DNA from: Branchinecta lynchi | Lineage: Eukaryota; Arthropoda; Branchiopoda; Anostraca; Branchinectidae | NCBI GenBank assembly: GCA_023053575.1 | Contig: JAKZAP010000018.1 | Span: forward strand, 5,270,001 to 5,334,000 | Reading direction: 5' to 3' | Length of the DNA: 64,000 nucleotides | Part shown: positions 1 to 10,999 of the stretch, one piece after another | Position numbering within the stretch: the stretch's first letter is position 1 | Layout: the number at the start of each line of letters is the position of its first letter | Made by a program: the position numbers and the translations under genes | Notes under the pieces: model-generated | Seen by the model: the letters and a program-made list of their open reading frames with translations, nothing else | The model's database searches: none | What the model was told of the DNA's origin: nothing

Positions 1-161
1 GCCCGAACTAGCAAAACCCCGACCGACAGACCGACGGAAGACACAAATTGCGATCGCTATATGGCACTTGGCCGAAGGGCAAGTGTCATAAAAACCCAGT
101 TGTCTGGATCAAATATTAGATTTTTGGGATCCCATCGAAACGTTAGATCTTGTTTTTCAAG
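1..161. repeat. Family R end fused to an inverted HINE-like 5' end
   Basis: Positions 1-100 carry the terminal motif of a degenerate repeat family (family R): GACCGACAGACCGACGG, then GCGATCGCTAT and TGGCACTTGGCCGAAGG. Related ends occur near 18640, 20780 and 25540. It runs directly into about 60 bp (100-161) that are the reverse complement of the 5' end of the HINE-like family (GTTTCGATGGGATCCC). No coding potential is seen. Confidence 0.5.
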
Positions 162-966
162 GATACGCCGTCACTAGCCTTTCTGGTTTTGCCAACAGGA
201 CTTAAAATAATCGCAAAAAACGGGGTTTCTGCAAAGCGACCGCCCATTTTTATGGCAACATTTAACTCCATCCCATGCAAATTCTGGCTTTTAGCATGGT
301 TCAAGCCCCCCAAAACTCCGAGCCTCAAACGCTAACTATATGACGCACCTTTTGTCTAACTAGTGAAGACTGCGGAATGCGCCGCAGGCAAAACTTTGAG
401 GAAACACTGATGATAAAAGTGCTTTTTGCGATCCCAAGATTACCTATTAAACCCACAGCTGTCTCGCTTCTCGCGAAAAGAAATGGGCGACCCAGGATAA
501 ACTAAATACAAAGTACATTTGTTCGGAATTTACAGAAAAAGAGAAGTAGGCTAGTTTTCACGTCAAGAGACGTACTTATTCCTGAAGTACTGCAATCGTA
601 AGAAGTAAAAAAAAAATGAACAGCAACCAGCTGAAACTACCGTAAATGGTAAAGAACGAGAGCTAAATAAATGCCACTTAAATTACCGAACTCAGTAACT
701 GGGTGTAAGCAAATAATGAATTCGTGCTATACCGGAAAAACGAACTAAAAAATAAGGAACAGATCGATAGCGGTATAACAACCGAGTTTGGTAGAATAAA
801 ACTCTTATTAGTACCACCTAAAACAACCGAATTCGGCAAGTGCAGTAATAGAAACGGACTAAAGAAAAATCCGGTGAATTACCGAATTCGTTAACGAATC
901 AGAACCAAATGAATCTCACCGAATTTATTATGAAACGGCCTGACCGAATGAGACCGAATTCGGCAA
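162..966. other. No gene recognised
   Basis: AT-rich sequence without a credible coding region. Short scattered copies of ACCGAATTCGG-like words from about 820 onward belong to the direct-repeat region that follows. Confidence 0.5.
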
Positions 967-1325
967 GGAATGAGACCAGATAAACGGGTTAAATCGTTGA
1001 ATTTACGCAGGGACGGACCGAATACGACGAAATCGATTCGGATTGAACAAAAGTTGGATGAATTATCAAATTCGGTTATGAATCAAAACTAAATCGATCT
1101 GATTGATGACCGAATTATAAAATAGACTGACCAAATGCAATAGAAAAGATACGGACTTGAGAAAAGTGAATTAACGTGAAGTGAATTGGTTTTGTGAAGT
1201 GAATTAACGATTTAGCTAACGAATGAGACCAAATAAACGGGTTAAATCACCGAATTTACGAAGGGACGCACCGAATGCGGTGAAATCGATGGGGAGTGAA
1301 CAAAAGTTGGATGAATTAGAAAATT
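967..1325. repeat. Pair of about 104-bp direct repeats
   Basis: The segments about 967-1070 and 1222-1325 are alignable direct copies, both running from GAATGAGACCA through AAACGGGTTAAATC to ACAAAAGTTGGATGAATTA, 255 bp apart. They sit in a region rich in ACCGAATTCG words. Not coding; function unknown. Confidence 0.6.
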
Positions 1326-1570
1326 CGATAAAGAAAGGGGAACCGATAAACACGTTAAACCACCCATCTTGGAAATGCGAGGACAATCGATTTTATGAAC
1401 AGGGCATCGCGGCGTCGCCAATTTGACCGAACTTTTCGCCTTCGGCAAAAATTTGGTCGAATGCCAAAAACGTAGCCCCCCCCCCCCCCCCGGGACACAC
1501 CCTGCTTGCTCCGATATCGAATCTCTAATCGATTTCTGAAAGATCTTCGAGCTTCAATCGAATTTCCAGT

Positions 1571-2282
1571 TTCAACCGAATTCGTGATGCACCATTTGTC
1601 CAGCAAGAAAACTAAGTTCAGATATGGATTCAGAGGACCTCCTTACCCCCTCAATGAATATCTTATTAGCTTATAAAACCTACATGTTTTTACCGTAAAT
1701 TCGAAACCCCTCCTCTGCCTCTAAAGATAGGACTAAAGGACCCATCTACGAACTTGACCTGTACTTTAACAGTGAATCCTCATTGAAATTATTTCCTCGT
1801 TTGAACATTATTTATCAACCCCTTCGACTTTCGATTACACTAGGTCTCTCCGACGTCCATAGAATAAACAAATGAATGTCGGCATCCACGCGCGCAGAGC
1901 TATTATGATTTGAGAAAAAAGGGGTAGGGACCGCTTAGGGGAAAATTGGTCGACAAATTTGGTGTCCAGTTTTCGCCAGATTCCGGGTGAACTACTTGTC
2001 CGGCAAGAAGATAACTTTAGTATTCGGATTCAGCATGTCTCCTTACCCCTGAATCGACTATCTGAATAGCTTTGCCCCTTAATTTGACCACCCCCCACCC
2101 CTAAATGTAGGGCTACAGAGCCCATCTACGAACTTGACCTTACCCTTGACCCACAGAATCCTCACACCAAGTTTCATCGAAATATCTCACTCCCTTCAAA
2201 AGTTATCGCGCTGACAGACGGACGGACAAGTTTTGATATGTCATAGGTACCCCTCCTCTTACGTTTTGGGATCCCAAAAACA
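1571..2282 (+). repeat. HINE-like element fragments (3' half)
   Basis: Positions 1959-2282 match the 3' half of the HINE-like family: CCGGATTCCGG-type unit, AAATGTAGGGCTACA block, CAAGTTTCATC block, a short (GACG)n tract and the terminal TTTTGGGATCCCAAAA palindrome at about 2267-2282. Positions 1571-1850 are a more decayed copy without the terminus. A C14 run lies at about 1478-1491. Confidence 0.55.
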
Positions 2283-2737
2283 ATTATGGTAGTCTACTGG
2301 GCAGTATGGTAGGATAGGGGTTCCAGCTTGGGTACTAGCTCTGCAAATACTCGTTTGCAGATTTAAACATTCACGTTGGAAAAGAGGTGGCGGAAGGGTA
2401 CGGAAAGGAGGGGCTCTGTAGGAACTTTAGACCAAAATTTCTGCACAGCTTCTCCCATCTATCATGGAGGGTTCAAGTTCAAAATTATTTAAGAGAAAAC
2501 AGTAAGGTATTTTAGGCCGTCTATAAAGGAATCAGAGGAAAATTTTTTGTACATTTTGAACGGAATCTGAATCCTCTTTTGCCAGAGCATAGGCTTACTG
2601 CCAAACCGGATGCATATATTCAAGGAGACTTTTGACAAACATTCAAAATAAATTAACCAATAAAACACCATTTTTGGAACCCTGAATTTAGTCAGGACTT
2701 TCATTATTCACATTGAAAAATTTGCTTTTTTTGATGT
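2283..2737. other. No gene recognised
   Basis: No ORF or repeat signature that I can support. Confidence 0.4.
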
Positions 2738-3062
2738 TATGTTCTTTGTATGTCTGGCCCTTCTAGGCAAGGGTCCTCAATAGGCTCAAGCCCCTGAAGC
2801 TGGAAAACGAATCAACTGCAGTCCGTCAATAGAACCGCCAGCGTTGAACAATCAGCCATAGTAGCTAATCAGGCTGATTAAGGGCTTCTGAGAACTGGGC
2901 AATATTGTTGGCAATATTTGACAAGAACCAAATTTCTTCTTGGAAATTCGGAAAATCAGATATTTAACTTTAAGGAATAATCTTTAGTTGTCTTTCACAA
3001 GTTTCTTTTCCAGCTTGAGCCTGAAGCCTGAAGGGGATCCTTGCCAAGAAGGGCAGAAATAC
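2738..3062. repeat. Decayed inverted repeat related to the 17.7-kb foldback
   Basis: GGCCCTTCTAGGCAAGGGTCC near 2757 and the reverse-oriented CCTTGCCAAGAAGGGC near 3041 are degenerate arms of the same foldback family seen at 17707-17985. Here the hammerhead-like core is no longer intact, because CTGAAGG replaces CTGANGA. Confidence 0.45.
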
Positions 3063-3840
3063 AGCTTTAATAAAATAGAGCCATTTTTCAGTGTCAAATA
3101 TGATTCACGGTCAGCTTGGGCTGAACAAATATTTTTCTGAATGGGTGTTTTTTGGCTCTTCATTTTGCCATTTAAGCAAGCCGAATACTATATTCTCGGA
3201 GGACAAGATGACTAACATCATAAATCCAAAGAGGACCTACGGTGAAACATTGAAATACGAACATATTAGAATTCAAACATGTAGCTAATTGAGTTTGGGT
3301 TCTATTATAAATATCCTTGAATATTTTTTTTTGCTATTTAAGAACTATGTACAAAAAACACCCTTACTTCTCATATATCTCCACAAGATATCATTAAAAC
3401 GACAATCGTACCTCTTAAAGACGGTAGACTATTTCCGTTGACATGTACAAGGACCAATTCTTTTTTAGAATGGAGATTGGGTTAATATCGGTGTGACAGG
3501 TCGTTCAAGGGCAATGTATAAAGTAGAAAAATGCAGCAAAGAGTGAACACACTCCAAATCTGGCGAAAAGAGGAGACAAAGGCGGGTGTGGAACCTTTGA
3601 TGGAGTACTCTCTTTCACAATGTGCATTTTGATTGGTTTCGAAGTTGAGGCCTGATTCTAAAAATGCGCTGAACTCTAGATTGCAGCAATAACAACTTAA
3701 CATCCGGACTGGACACTTTATTTTATTTACCACAAGAGATGTGAAAGCCCAAAACGCAAATACTACTAGCTTTTGGCAATGCTGTAACCTCTCAATGACA
3801 GAGAACTCTAATCAAAGGTTTGGCAAATTTTAGTTTTGTA
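3063..3840. other. No gene recognised
   Basis: Short open frames only, with no recognisable domain. Confidence 0.4.
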
Positions 3841-4860
3841 TGCCACTGATCGCAATTCCGTCTGTTGGTCGGTTAGCTTTTTTGTCACACTTTTTTAGTT
3901 CGGGTACTTCCAGATGTATAGGACGATGAAACTTGGCAGACATATCAGGGACCCGACCAAACTAACCTGGAAATAATCAGTTTCCCGATCGGACCCGTCT
4001 GGGGGGGAGTGAAGGGTGGGGAATCGGGAAAATTGAGTAGTCTGTAACTTTCGAAAGGGGGGTTGGATTGGAATGAAATTTGATAGCTGAATGAAGGACA
4101 TGTCTCTGATGTCCCATTTGAGGTCCGGACCGGATTCGATAGCTATGGGGGAGTTGGATGGGGAGGCTGGAAATCTCGAGAAATGGTTAGAATAGAGGGA
4201 TCGGAGTGAAACTTGCTGGGAAGAACAAGCATCTGCTCCAGAAAGATCGTTTACACAATAGGACTGGATCCAAACACTTGAGGGGGGGGAGGTGAGTTTC
4301 CCGGAATTCCAGTGCTGTCAGTTTGGGGGATTTTCGTGATGAAAATTGGGAGGCATATGAGGGATCCGATCAAACTGACTTATAAATGAAAATTTACTCG
4401 ACCCAATAGTCTTGGGGGACTGGAGGGAGGGGGAATCTGGAATATTGAGTCATGCATAACTTTGGAACGATCGGATTTGAGTGAAATTTAATTACTTAAC
4501 AGAGGACATGTCTCTGGTGATCTTTTACCTGTCTGGGCAGGAGCCAACAAGAACGGGAGGGGGGGGGGGAGACTTGAAAACATGTGACCGGCTTATACTC
4601 GAGAGATCGGGATGGAACTTTGTGGGAATAAGAAATAGATGCTCTGGATTAATCATTTACAGAACCGGTTTGGCTCCGGCGACTGTTGGGGGAGTCTGAG
4701 AGGGTGGTCTGGAATTAAGGTGATCACAAATTAAGGTACTTCCAGATGTGCTAGGATGATGCAACTTGGCTAGAATATTAGAGATTCAACAAGATTGGAT
4801 TAGAAATCGTCACTGTCCAAGTACGACTATTGCTTACAAAAACCATAATCATTTCTGGAG
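3841..4860. repeat. Family R degenerate repeat array
   Basis: Recurring blocks of the type CTTCCAGATGT, GATGAAACTTGG, GATCGGA and G-rich strings separated by 100-250 bp, in reverse orientation to the copies at 16.7-18.7 and 20.1-20.8 kb. The pattern (a TTTCAT block, a C- or G-rich block, a trailing GACCGACCGAC tract) parallels the HINE-like family in layout but not in sequence. Not coding. Confidence 0.5.
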
Positions 4861-5264
4861 CCCTTATCTACTAGATACAGTTACAAGTGCAATATGAGCT
4901 TACAACTCTTGTTATTGTTCAGAAATGGTCCTAAATTACAGGGTAGATGGCAGTGTTCCTGCTGAAGAAGGCTAACATATCAAAGTCACTAAAGTAAACA
5001 AATGTCACTCTGGTTCTGAAATATCCGGCAATGACTTTTGTTGCAGTACAGGAGGGGTACCTGACCTCGTTGATTTTTGCCGCGGAAATGTTAAACTTAA
5101 ATGTACATGCTGTCCTGACAGTTGAGAGGCAAAATATTACTTTATTTCAACAGTCTTGTGTCCGAAAATGTGCAAATTCTGTGCCTTTTCTTTGTTTTGA
5201 AGCTACTTTGAAAAGAGATTTTCTGGCTGTTGACTTTGCTAACTCTACCTTTTGCATCATTTTG
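4861..5264. other. No gene recognised
   Basis: Unannotated sequence upstream of a 5'-truncated LINE. Confidence 0.4.
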
Positions 5265-6691
5265 TAATCAATCGAGGTCCAGTCCCTTCACACTAGAAGG
5301 AGATACCTCCTCGCAAGATATTTCACGAAGAAGATTAAAGCGAAAGGACACATTATTCATGAAAAAATTGTTAGCTGCCACAATCCCGATATCCGCTTCA
5401 AACCACACGAGACACCTTCTTTCCAAAGATTCCTTGGCCTGCCTGGTGTAGAAGAGTTTATGGACAATGGAAAACTAACTGTCGAATTAGACGACGATAC
5501 TTCTAGAGCTTCCAGAGGAATCGGCAAATTGGTCGTCCCAAAGATTAGCACCTCAAAAGGAGAAGGACACCCTATGTTGATGAAACTAATTTTCCTTGCA
5601 AAAATTGCAGATTACCAAGATTACACTCAGGTATACACAGATGGATCGAAGATGGAAAAAACATGCAGTTGCGCAGTCGTCATACCAACCCTGAGTTTAA
5701 CCCTCTCTTACCGTCTACCCCCGGAACTGACGATTTTAACTGATGGCAATCAAGTTTGCTCTCCAGGCACTATCGAGACAAACCAATGACCAGCATCGGA
5801 AGTACATTATCTGCTCTGACTCACTATCAGCCCTGAGTTACCTTTCACGTCAGCAAAGTCCAGCTCGAAACGTTGCCCTTCAGATCGAAAATTTGATTAC
5901 AAAATTGGAAAGGAAAGGTATGTCAGTATTATTTGTTTGGCTCCCTGCTCACTGTGGAGTTGCAGGTAATGAATTAGCGGATACAGCCGCGAAAGCTGCT
6001 TCTCATCTGGACGTCACCACGTTTGCTCACATGACCAGCCCTGAACTTCTATCATCAATTAGTACTCAAATTTTTGATGAGGAAAAGGCTTGGCTCCGCC
6101 TGTCCCACTCTCAACTCCTGGATTTATATGATTATAAACAGCCATCAAAAGAGATGTACCTCCCCTCCCGACTCCTTTCAACGTGCCTGTTTCGCCTCAG
6201 AAGTGGCCATGCAAAAACAAAATCAACCCTTTTTCGACGGAAATTTGTCCCTTCCCCAAATTGTGATATGTGCGGAGTGTATGAAGATACCCGCCACATT
6301 ATTTTCAGTTGTAGGAAATACCACAAGGAGAGAGAAGTATTAAGAAAAAGTTGTGAGAAGTCATTCAGAGCGTTCACAATGCATGCCGTTCTGGGCCACC
6401 ACACGTCCCCGCTTTGGGCTAGAAAACTAAGCACAAATTTTCTGGGTAGATTCGTTCATGCTACTGGTTTGGTTCACTCCCTGTAATTTAAATTTATATT
6501 ATAATTGAATTTTATTTTTGGTTTGTCATGGTTTCGGCGCGTGCTAGAATCAGTTTGTTTATTCATAGAGAAGATTATAATTGTTATATAGTAATATATA
6601 ATAAGGTATTGGTTTGATGTATTTTAATACAGATAGATTGAATGAAGTTAGTTAAAGAGGATAGTGTTTTAATATGAAAAAAAAAAAAAAA
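5265..6691 (+). pseudogene. 5'-truncated non-LTR retrotransposon (LINE): RNase H and C-terminal zinc knuckle
   Basis: Remnant of the 3' end of a LINE polyprotein of the type that carries RNase H (Jockey/I-like superclade; the exact clade is uncertain). The first frame from about 5265 ends in an RNase H start (YTDGSK at about 5634-5651). A frameshift near 5742, exactly where the second catalytic acidic residue is expected, moves reading to the frame that continues to 6486. That frame has the SDSLSAL motif and the HCGVAGNELAD motif of RNase H, then a Cys-rich knuckle (CDMC...H...C) near 6262-6315. The stop is followed by about 190 bp of AT-rich 3'UTR and a poly(A) run at 6677-6691. Dead copy: 5' truncation plus frameshift. 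No TSD found. Confidence 0.8.
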
Positions 6692-7191
6692 GGGATAAAA
6701 AAAGTACACCCTTATAGAGATGGGAGAAAAAAAGAGAAATATATCCCATAGAAAAGATGAAGGAATGAGAAATAATATGTGATTTGTTGTATTTTAGAGT
6801 TGTAATTTTTTTGTTTTATGAATTGACATGCTCACGACAAAGTGCACGTTTTGACATATTTGTTTTTATGACGCAGGTACTTGCCGCAGCAACACAACCC
6901 CAACCAACCAGCAAGACAAGTGATATACATAAGACGAAATCAGCGAAAATATTCGAGTGATACCCAAGCAAGTTAGTGAATATAAAGCTCTGCAAGAACG
7001 AGTGATACGAACGCATATGACCTTTCGGTCGAACGCGTCAAGCCCCAAACAACAACAACAACAACAATCAATCGAGGTAAGGTTAGATAAATTGGACTTG
7101 TTTGGAAAGAAAAACATGTTTAACTAAAAATATTGAAGGAATATTTATTTGTCCAATATGAAAACAATTCAATTAGCTTCAATCTCGTAGT
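6692..7191. other. No gene recognised
   Basis: AT-rich sequence with a short (CAA)n stretch at about 7047-7066. Nothing else identified. Confidence 0.4.
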
Positions 7192-7486
7192 TGCGTTTTA
7201 GATCCGAATTCTCCGTTCCGAATTCCCGCTTCTGAATTCTCAATTCTCGTACAAATTACTGTTTTTGCACCTCTGACTTCTCCATTCTCGCTCCTGACAA
7301 AAACACTAATTTTGCAGCTCATCGCAGCCCGGTATACGCGTATATGCATATTGAACACCCGAACTTTGTTGACCAATCAGGGAGGAGAACGGAGAGAGGA
7401 GAATTGATAATTCACCATCAGAGCAAATTCTCGATTCGGCAGAATTGCGAGGCTTTCCCCGTTCTTGATTCTGACGAAAACGCAAG
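7192..7486. mobile_element. Palindromic MITE (TTGCGTTTTxGATCCGAATTC family)
   Basis: The left end TTGCGTTTTAGATCCGAATT and the right end near 7475-7486 (GACGAAAACGCAA) are inverted. The interior is full of GAATTCTC/GAGAATTC words, and a related copy lies at about 32421-32700 with partial ends near 8810, 30242 and 32098. Short, non-coding and repeated, so a MITE. Superfamily not determined. Confidence 0.5.
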
Positions 7487-7523
7487 AAAAGGAGAATTCA
7501 CTTCATCTGAATAGTCCAACAAG

Positions 7524-8806
7524 ACCAAAGGTTTCGATGGGATCCCAAAAATTCAATATCTGATCCAGACAACTGGGTCTTGTCTTAGCCAGATCCAGTC
7601 TTCGCCAGACTCCTTGAAAATTTTTACAATTAAAATTCAGAAACAGATTAAGGCCAAATAGCTAATCACCTGAGAAAACCAAGTTCAGATTTGGATTCAG
7701 CATGTGTGTTTACCCCTATAAGTCATATCTGTTTTGACGAAAACTTCCTGCCACTTCCGCCAATTTCCCGGTTCCGGCCGAACTCCAGAACTACTTGTCC
7801 GGCGAAAAAAGAAAGCTCAAAGACGAAATCAGGGTATCTTCTTTCCCCAGTAATGAATATCAATCAACTACAAATAGAAATTTAGCTTATAACAAATTTT
7901 CCGATTCCAGCCGGATTCCGGTCGAACTATATGTCCGGGTAAAATACGATTGTCACACAGGGACTCAGCATCTCTTCTTACCCCTAAATCACTTATCTAA
8001 TCAACTAGAAATAAAACTTTGACTTCCAACAGTTTTCCGGTTTTGGCCGGATTCCGGACGAACTACATGTCCGGGTAGAAACTTGTTTTCACATAAGTGT
8101 TCAGCATGTCTTCTTGCCCTAAATCGAACATCCAATCAACTCCAAATTAAACTTTTAATTTTGACAAACTTTCCGGTTTGGGCCGGAATCCGGTCGAAAT
8201 ACTTGTCCGTCGAGAAAAAAGTTTTCACCATCGTCTTCAGCATGTCTTCCTACCCCTAAATCGAACATCTAATCAATTTCAAATAAAACTTTTACTTTCA
8301 ACAAACTTTTCGGATTGGGCCGGATTCGGGGCGAAATACTTGTCCGTCAAGAAAATAATTTTCACCATCGTCTTCAGCATGTCTTCCTACCCCTAAATCG
8401 AACATCCAATCAACTTCAAATAAAACTTTTACTTTCAACAAACTTTCCGGTTTTGGCCGGATTCCGGGCGAACTACTTGTCCGATGACAAAATGGTTTTC
8501 ACCATCGTGTTCGGCATGTCTTCTTACCCCATAATCGACAATCACATTAGCTGTTTCAAAATATTTTGTTTGTCCCTTAATTTCAATCCCCTCCCCCACC
8601 CCTAAATGTAGAGCTACAAAGCCCATCTACGAACTTGACTGGTCCGACGACCCAACGAGCCTTCTCACCAAGTTTCATCAAAATATCTCATTCCCTTCGA
8701 GAGTTATCGTGCTTACAGACGGACGGACGGACGGACGGACAGACGGACAACTTTTGCGATGTCATAGGTATCCCTCCACTTACGTTTTGGGATCCCAAAA
8801 ACGCGA
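7524..8806 (+). mobile_element. HINE-like element copy A (Helitron-related, non-autonomous)
   Basis: Full-length-looking copy. The 5' end starts CAAGACCAAAGGTTTCGATG and about 60 bp later has GGGTCTTG, allowing a CAAGACC/GGTCTTG stem. Then come a leader block, divergent then regular tandem units of about 137 bp (each with CCGGTTTxGGCCGGATTCCGG-like words), the AAATGTAGAGCTACA block, CAAGTTTCATC, a (GACG)n microsatellite near 8718-8747, and the 3' palindrome TTTTGGGATCCCAAAA. This layout (5' block, tandem core, ACGG-type microsatellite, terminal hairpin) matches HINE/DINE-1/pearl elements. No TSD is evident, as expected for Helitrons. Confidence 0.6.
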
Positions 8807-9954
8807 AATAGGAGGATTCGGAGGAGAATTGCTTGGAGAATTCTGATCAAAAATGCAACTAGTATGTCTTTCATATTTGTTCTGTCTGTCTTTCATGATT
8901 CTGAAGGAATGACTTCTCTGGAAATTTGAAATCATGTCTGAGGTTGGATACCTTTCCTGTACATACATCAACAAATATATCCTTGGACTTAGTATTTAAT
9001 CTATGTTTGCAACATAAACATATTCGGTCAACTGGATCCTGCTGGGATAGAGTCTGTTCGTATCTAGACAGTCGTATCGGACAAAGTGTTTTACCATTCT
9101 TTTATCATTGGTGAATGTCCGATAGGTGTCTGAGATAGTTACTGCATGTTTAAATATAAAGCCATTTCCAAGCCAGAAATTAAGCCATTTCCAAGCAAGA
9201 AATTTTTTATTTTCCTAGGGAACCTGTAGCAAAAAAATGATCCGGGACAGATGAAAAAACATGACACATTCTGCTATTTCAACTGGCCTAAGCCATTTTT
9301 CCTTGGTCCCACAAACACTTTGTGGGTCGATTGTGGCTCCAAAAGAGTGTTTCTGCCATGTTTCGTGCGGCCCACAACTGTGTTTCCGCGACCTACAGGA
9401 TTTTCGTTGCTCGCTTTGTGGCTCAAATTGGACAAACAACTGGTGAGGTGATTATCGATTTTGTGTCTCAATTCTGGCAGGAAATTCAAATAAAGCAGTA
9501 AAATAGTGTCTAAACAATAAAGTTAACTACTTTTTCAAGCATATAGATTTAAAACTGAGTATCATTTTTGCACATAATGGTAAGGAAATTAAGTCTGGAG
9601 TTCTATTTATTGATATTTTACATGAATTTTATTTATATTTTCAGATATTTGAAATTTCCACCGATAAAATAGACAAAACAGTGTTTCTAAGAGTTTCAAC
9701 TCGTGGCTGGACTGTGTGCCACACAATCGTGTTTCCGGGACAAACACCCAGAAGTGTCTGGCCAACAATTGTGCCGCAGAAAAAGGCCTCTAATACACAA
9801 AGCTGTAAATGCAACACTTTCTCTGCAAACGTCAAAGACGAAAAATACCACAAATGTCTGTCCAAATTTTGATGTTTTACCTTATCCTACAGGAGGGATA
9901 TCTATCCTTCAATTTATATAACCTCAAACTTGCCCTAAAATGGCTAAAATCTTG
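8807..9954. other. No gene recognised
   Basis: A partial MITE end (GGAGAATTCTGATC) lies just after copy A. The remainder has only short frames without domains. Confidence 0.4.
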
Positions 9955-10290
9955 CAAGAACTCGAAGCAAATTAGTAGTCACTAAGCTGTATAGAGGCCT
10001 TGTGAGACCAAAGCTAGAAGTGGGAATGTCAGTTGCCAGCCCATATTTCAAGAAAGATTGGGAAGTGCTTGAGAAAGTCCACAAGAGAGCCACCAAAATG
10101 GTCTCGGGCATGAAGGATGTCCCAAACAGAGAACGCTTGCAACAAGTAAAACTACTAACCTTGGCGTACAGAAGACGTAGAGGTGATGTTATACAAACAT
10201 ACAAACTCGTACAAAATCAAGTCTTGCCTCACCTCAGAGGCTACACAGGTTTTAAGGTAAGAACGCGAGAAAAAGCAGTAGAATGAGTGA
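9955..10290 (+). pseudogene. LINE reverse-transcriptase C-terminal fragment (CR1/L2-like)
   Basis: A frame through LYRGLVRPKLEVGMSV, SPYFKKDWEVLEKVHKRATK and ERLQQVKLLTLAYRRRRGD is the characteristic end of CR1/L2-type reverse transcriptases (after the palm and thumb). The fragment is truncated on both sides, and nothing recognisable precedes it. No poly(A) or TSD identified. Confidence 0.7.
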
Positions 10291-10991
10291 TGCTTTTTAT
10301 CAATTGTTTTGGTAGAGTGATGTTTTCATCAATTGAGTGATGTATTGAGTGATGTATTGCCATCAATTGTGAATTGGGGGATTGAGACAATGGGCCATTT
10401 GTGGCCTGAGTTTCGGCTGGAATGTCTGGCCTACCCACAGAATAACTAAAAAAAAATACACCTCTACAAATCAAGCTGAAAAACTCTTTGTGGTCATAGG
10501 CTAGTAAGAAGATTCCAAAGCCATTTGCTCACACCAGGACCCGAAACCTCTTCTTCTCGACTAGAGTGGTGCAAATTGCAACACCTGTCAGAGGACAGTC
10601 AGTGCAGAGACAGTGGACTCATTCAACATTCAAACCCAAGCTTGACAAGGGAGTGGGAAGCCAAACCCTGGAAATACGAGTGGGATGCCCTGGAATCCTC
10701 TACCAGACACTAACCAAAAGCCAGTCCCAACAACAAGTGTGGCTAACATCACTCAAACCAGCAACAAGGACAGGAGGATCATCCACCTTTGTTGCTGGAC
10801 AATGCGATTTAAGGTAAGAAAGGATGTTACAAGGAGAATTCTACGAGGTGTCAAACAGATCCTAGGTCATTTAGGGTTTTCTCCTTGACAGTTAAGAACT
10901 TTTTAGGACTGCAATGCCATTTCCTTGCTACCTCTTTAGACCAGGTTCGAGGTTGTATAAACTCGAGGTTGGACACCCCTCCTGTTGCCTA
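10291..10991. other. No gene recognised
   Basis: Several short overlapping frames but no domain. Contains short GAGTGATG repeats near 10282-10356. Confidence 0.4.
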
Positions 10992-10999
10992 GCTCACTG

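Noticed and set aside
8700..8750. Possible CRISPR or telomeric repeat at (GACG)n
   Set aside because: Simple microsatellite within the HINE-like element, without spacers.
9251..9451. Overlapping frames at 9251-9489 and 9681-9921
   Set aside because: Open on both strands at once, no recognisable motif, short.
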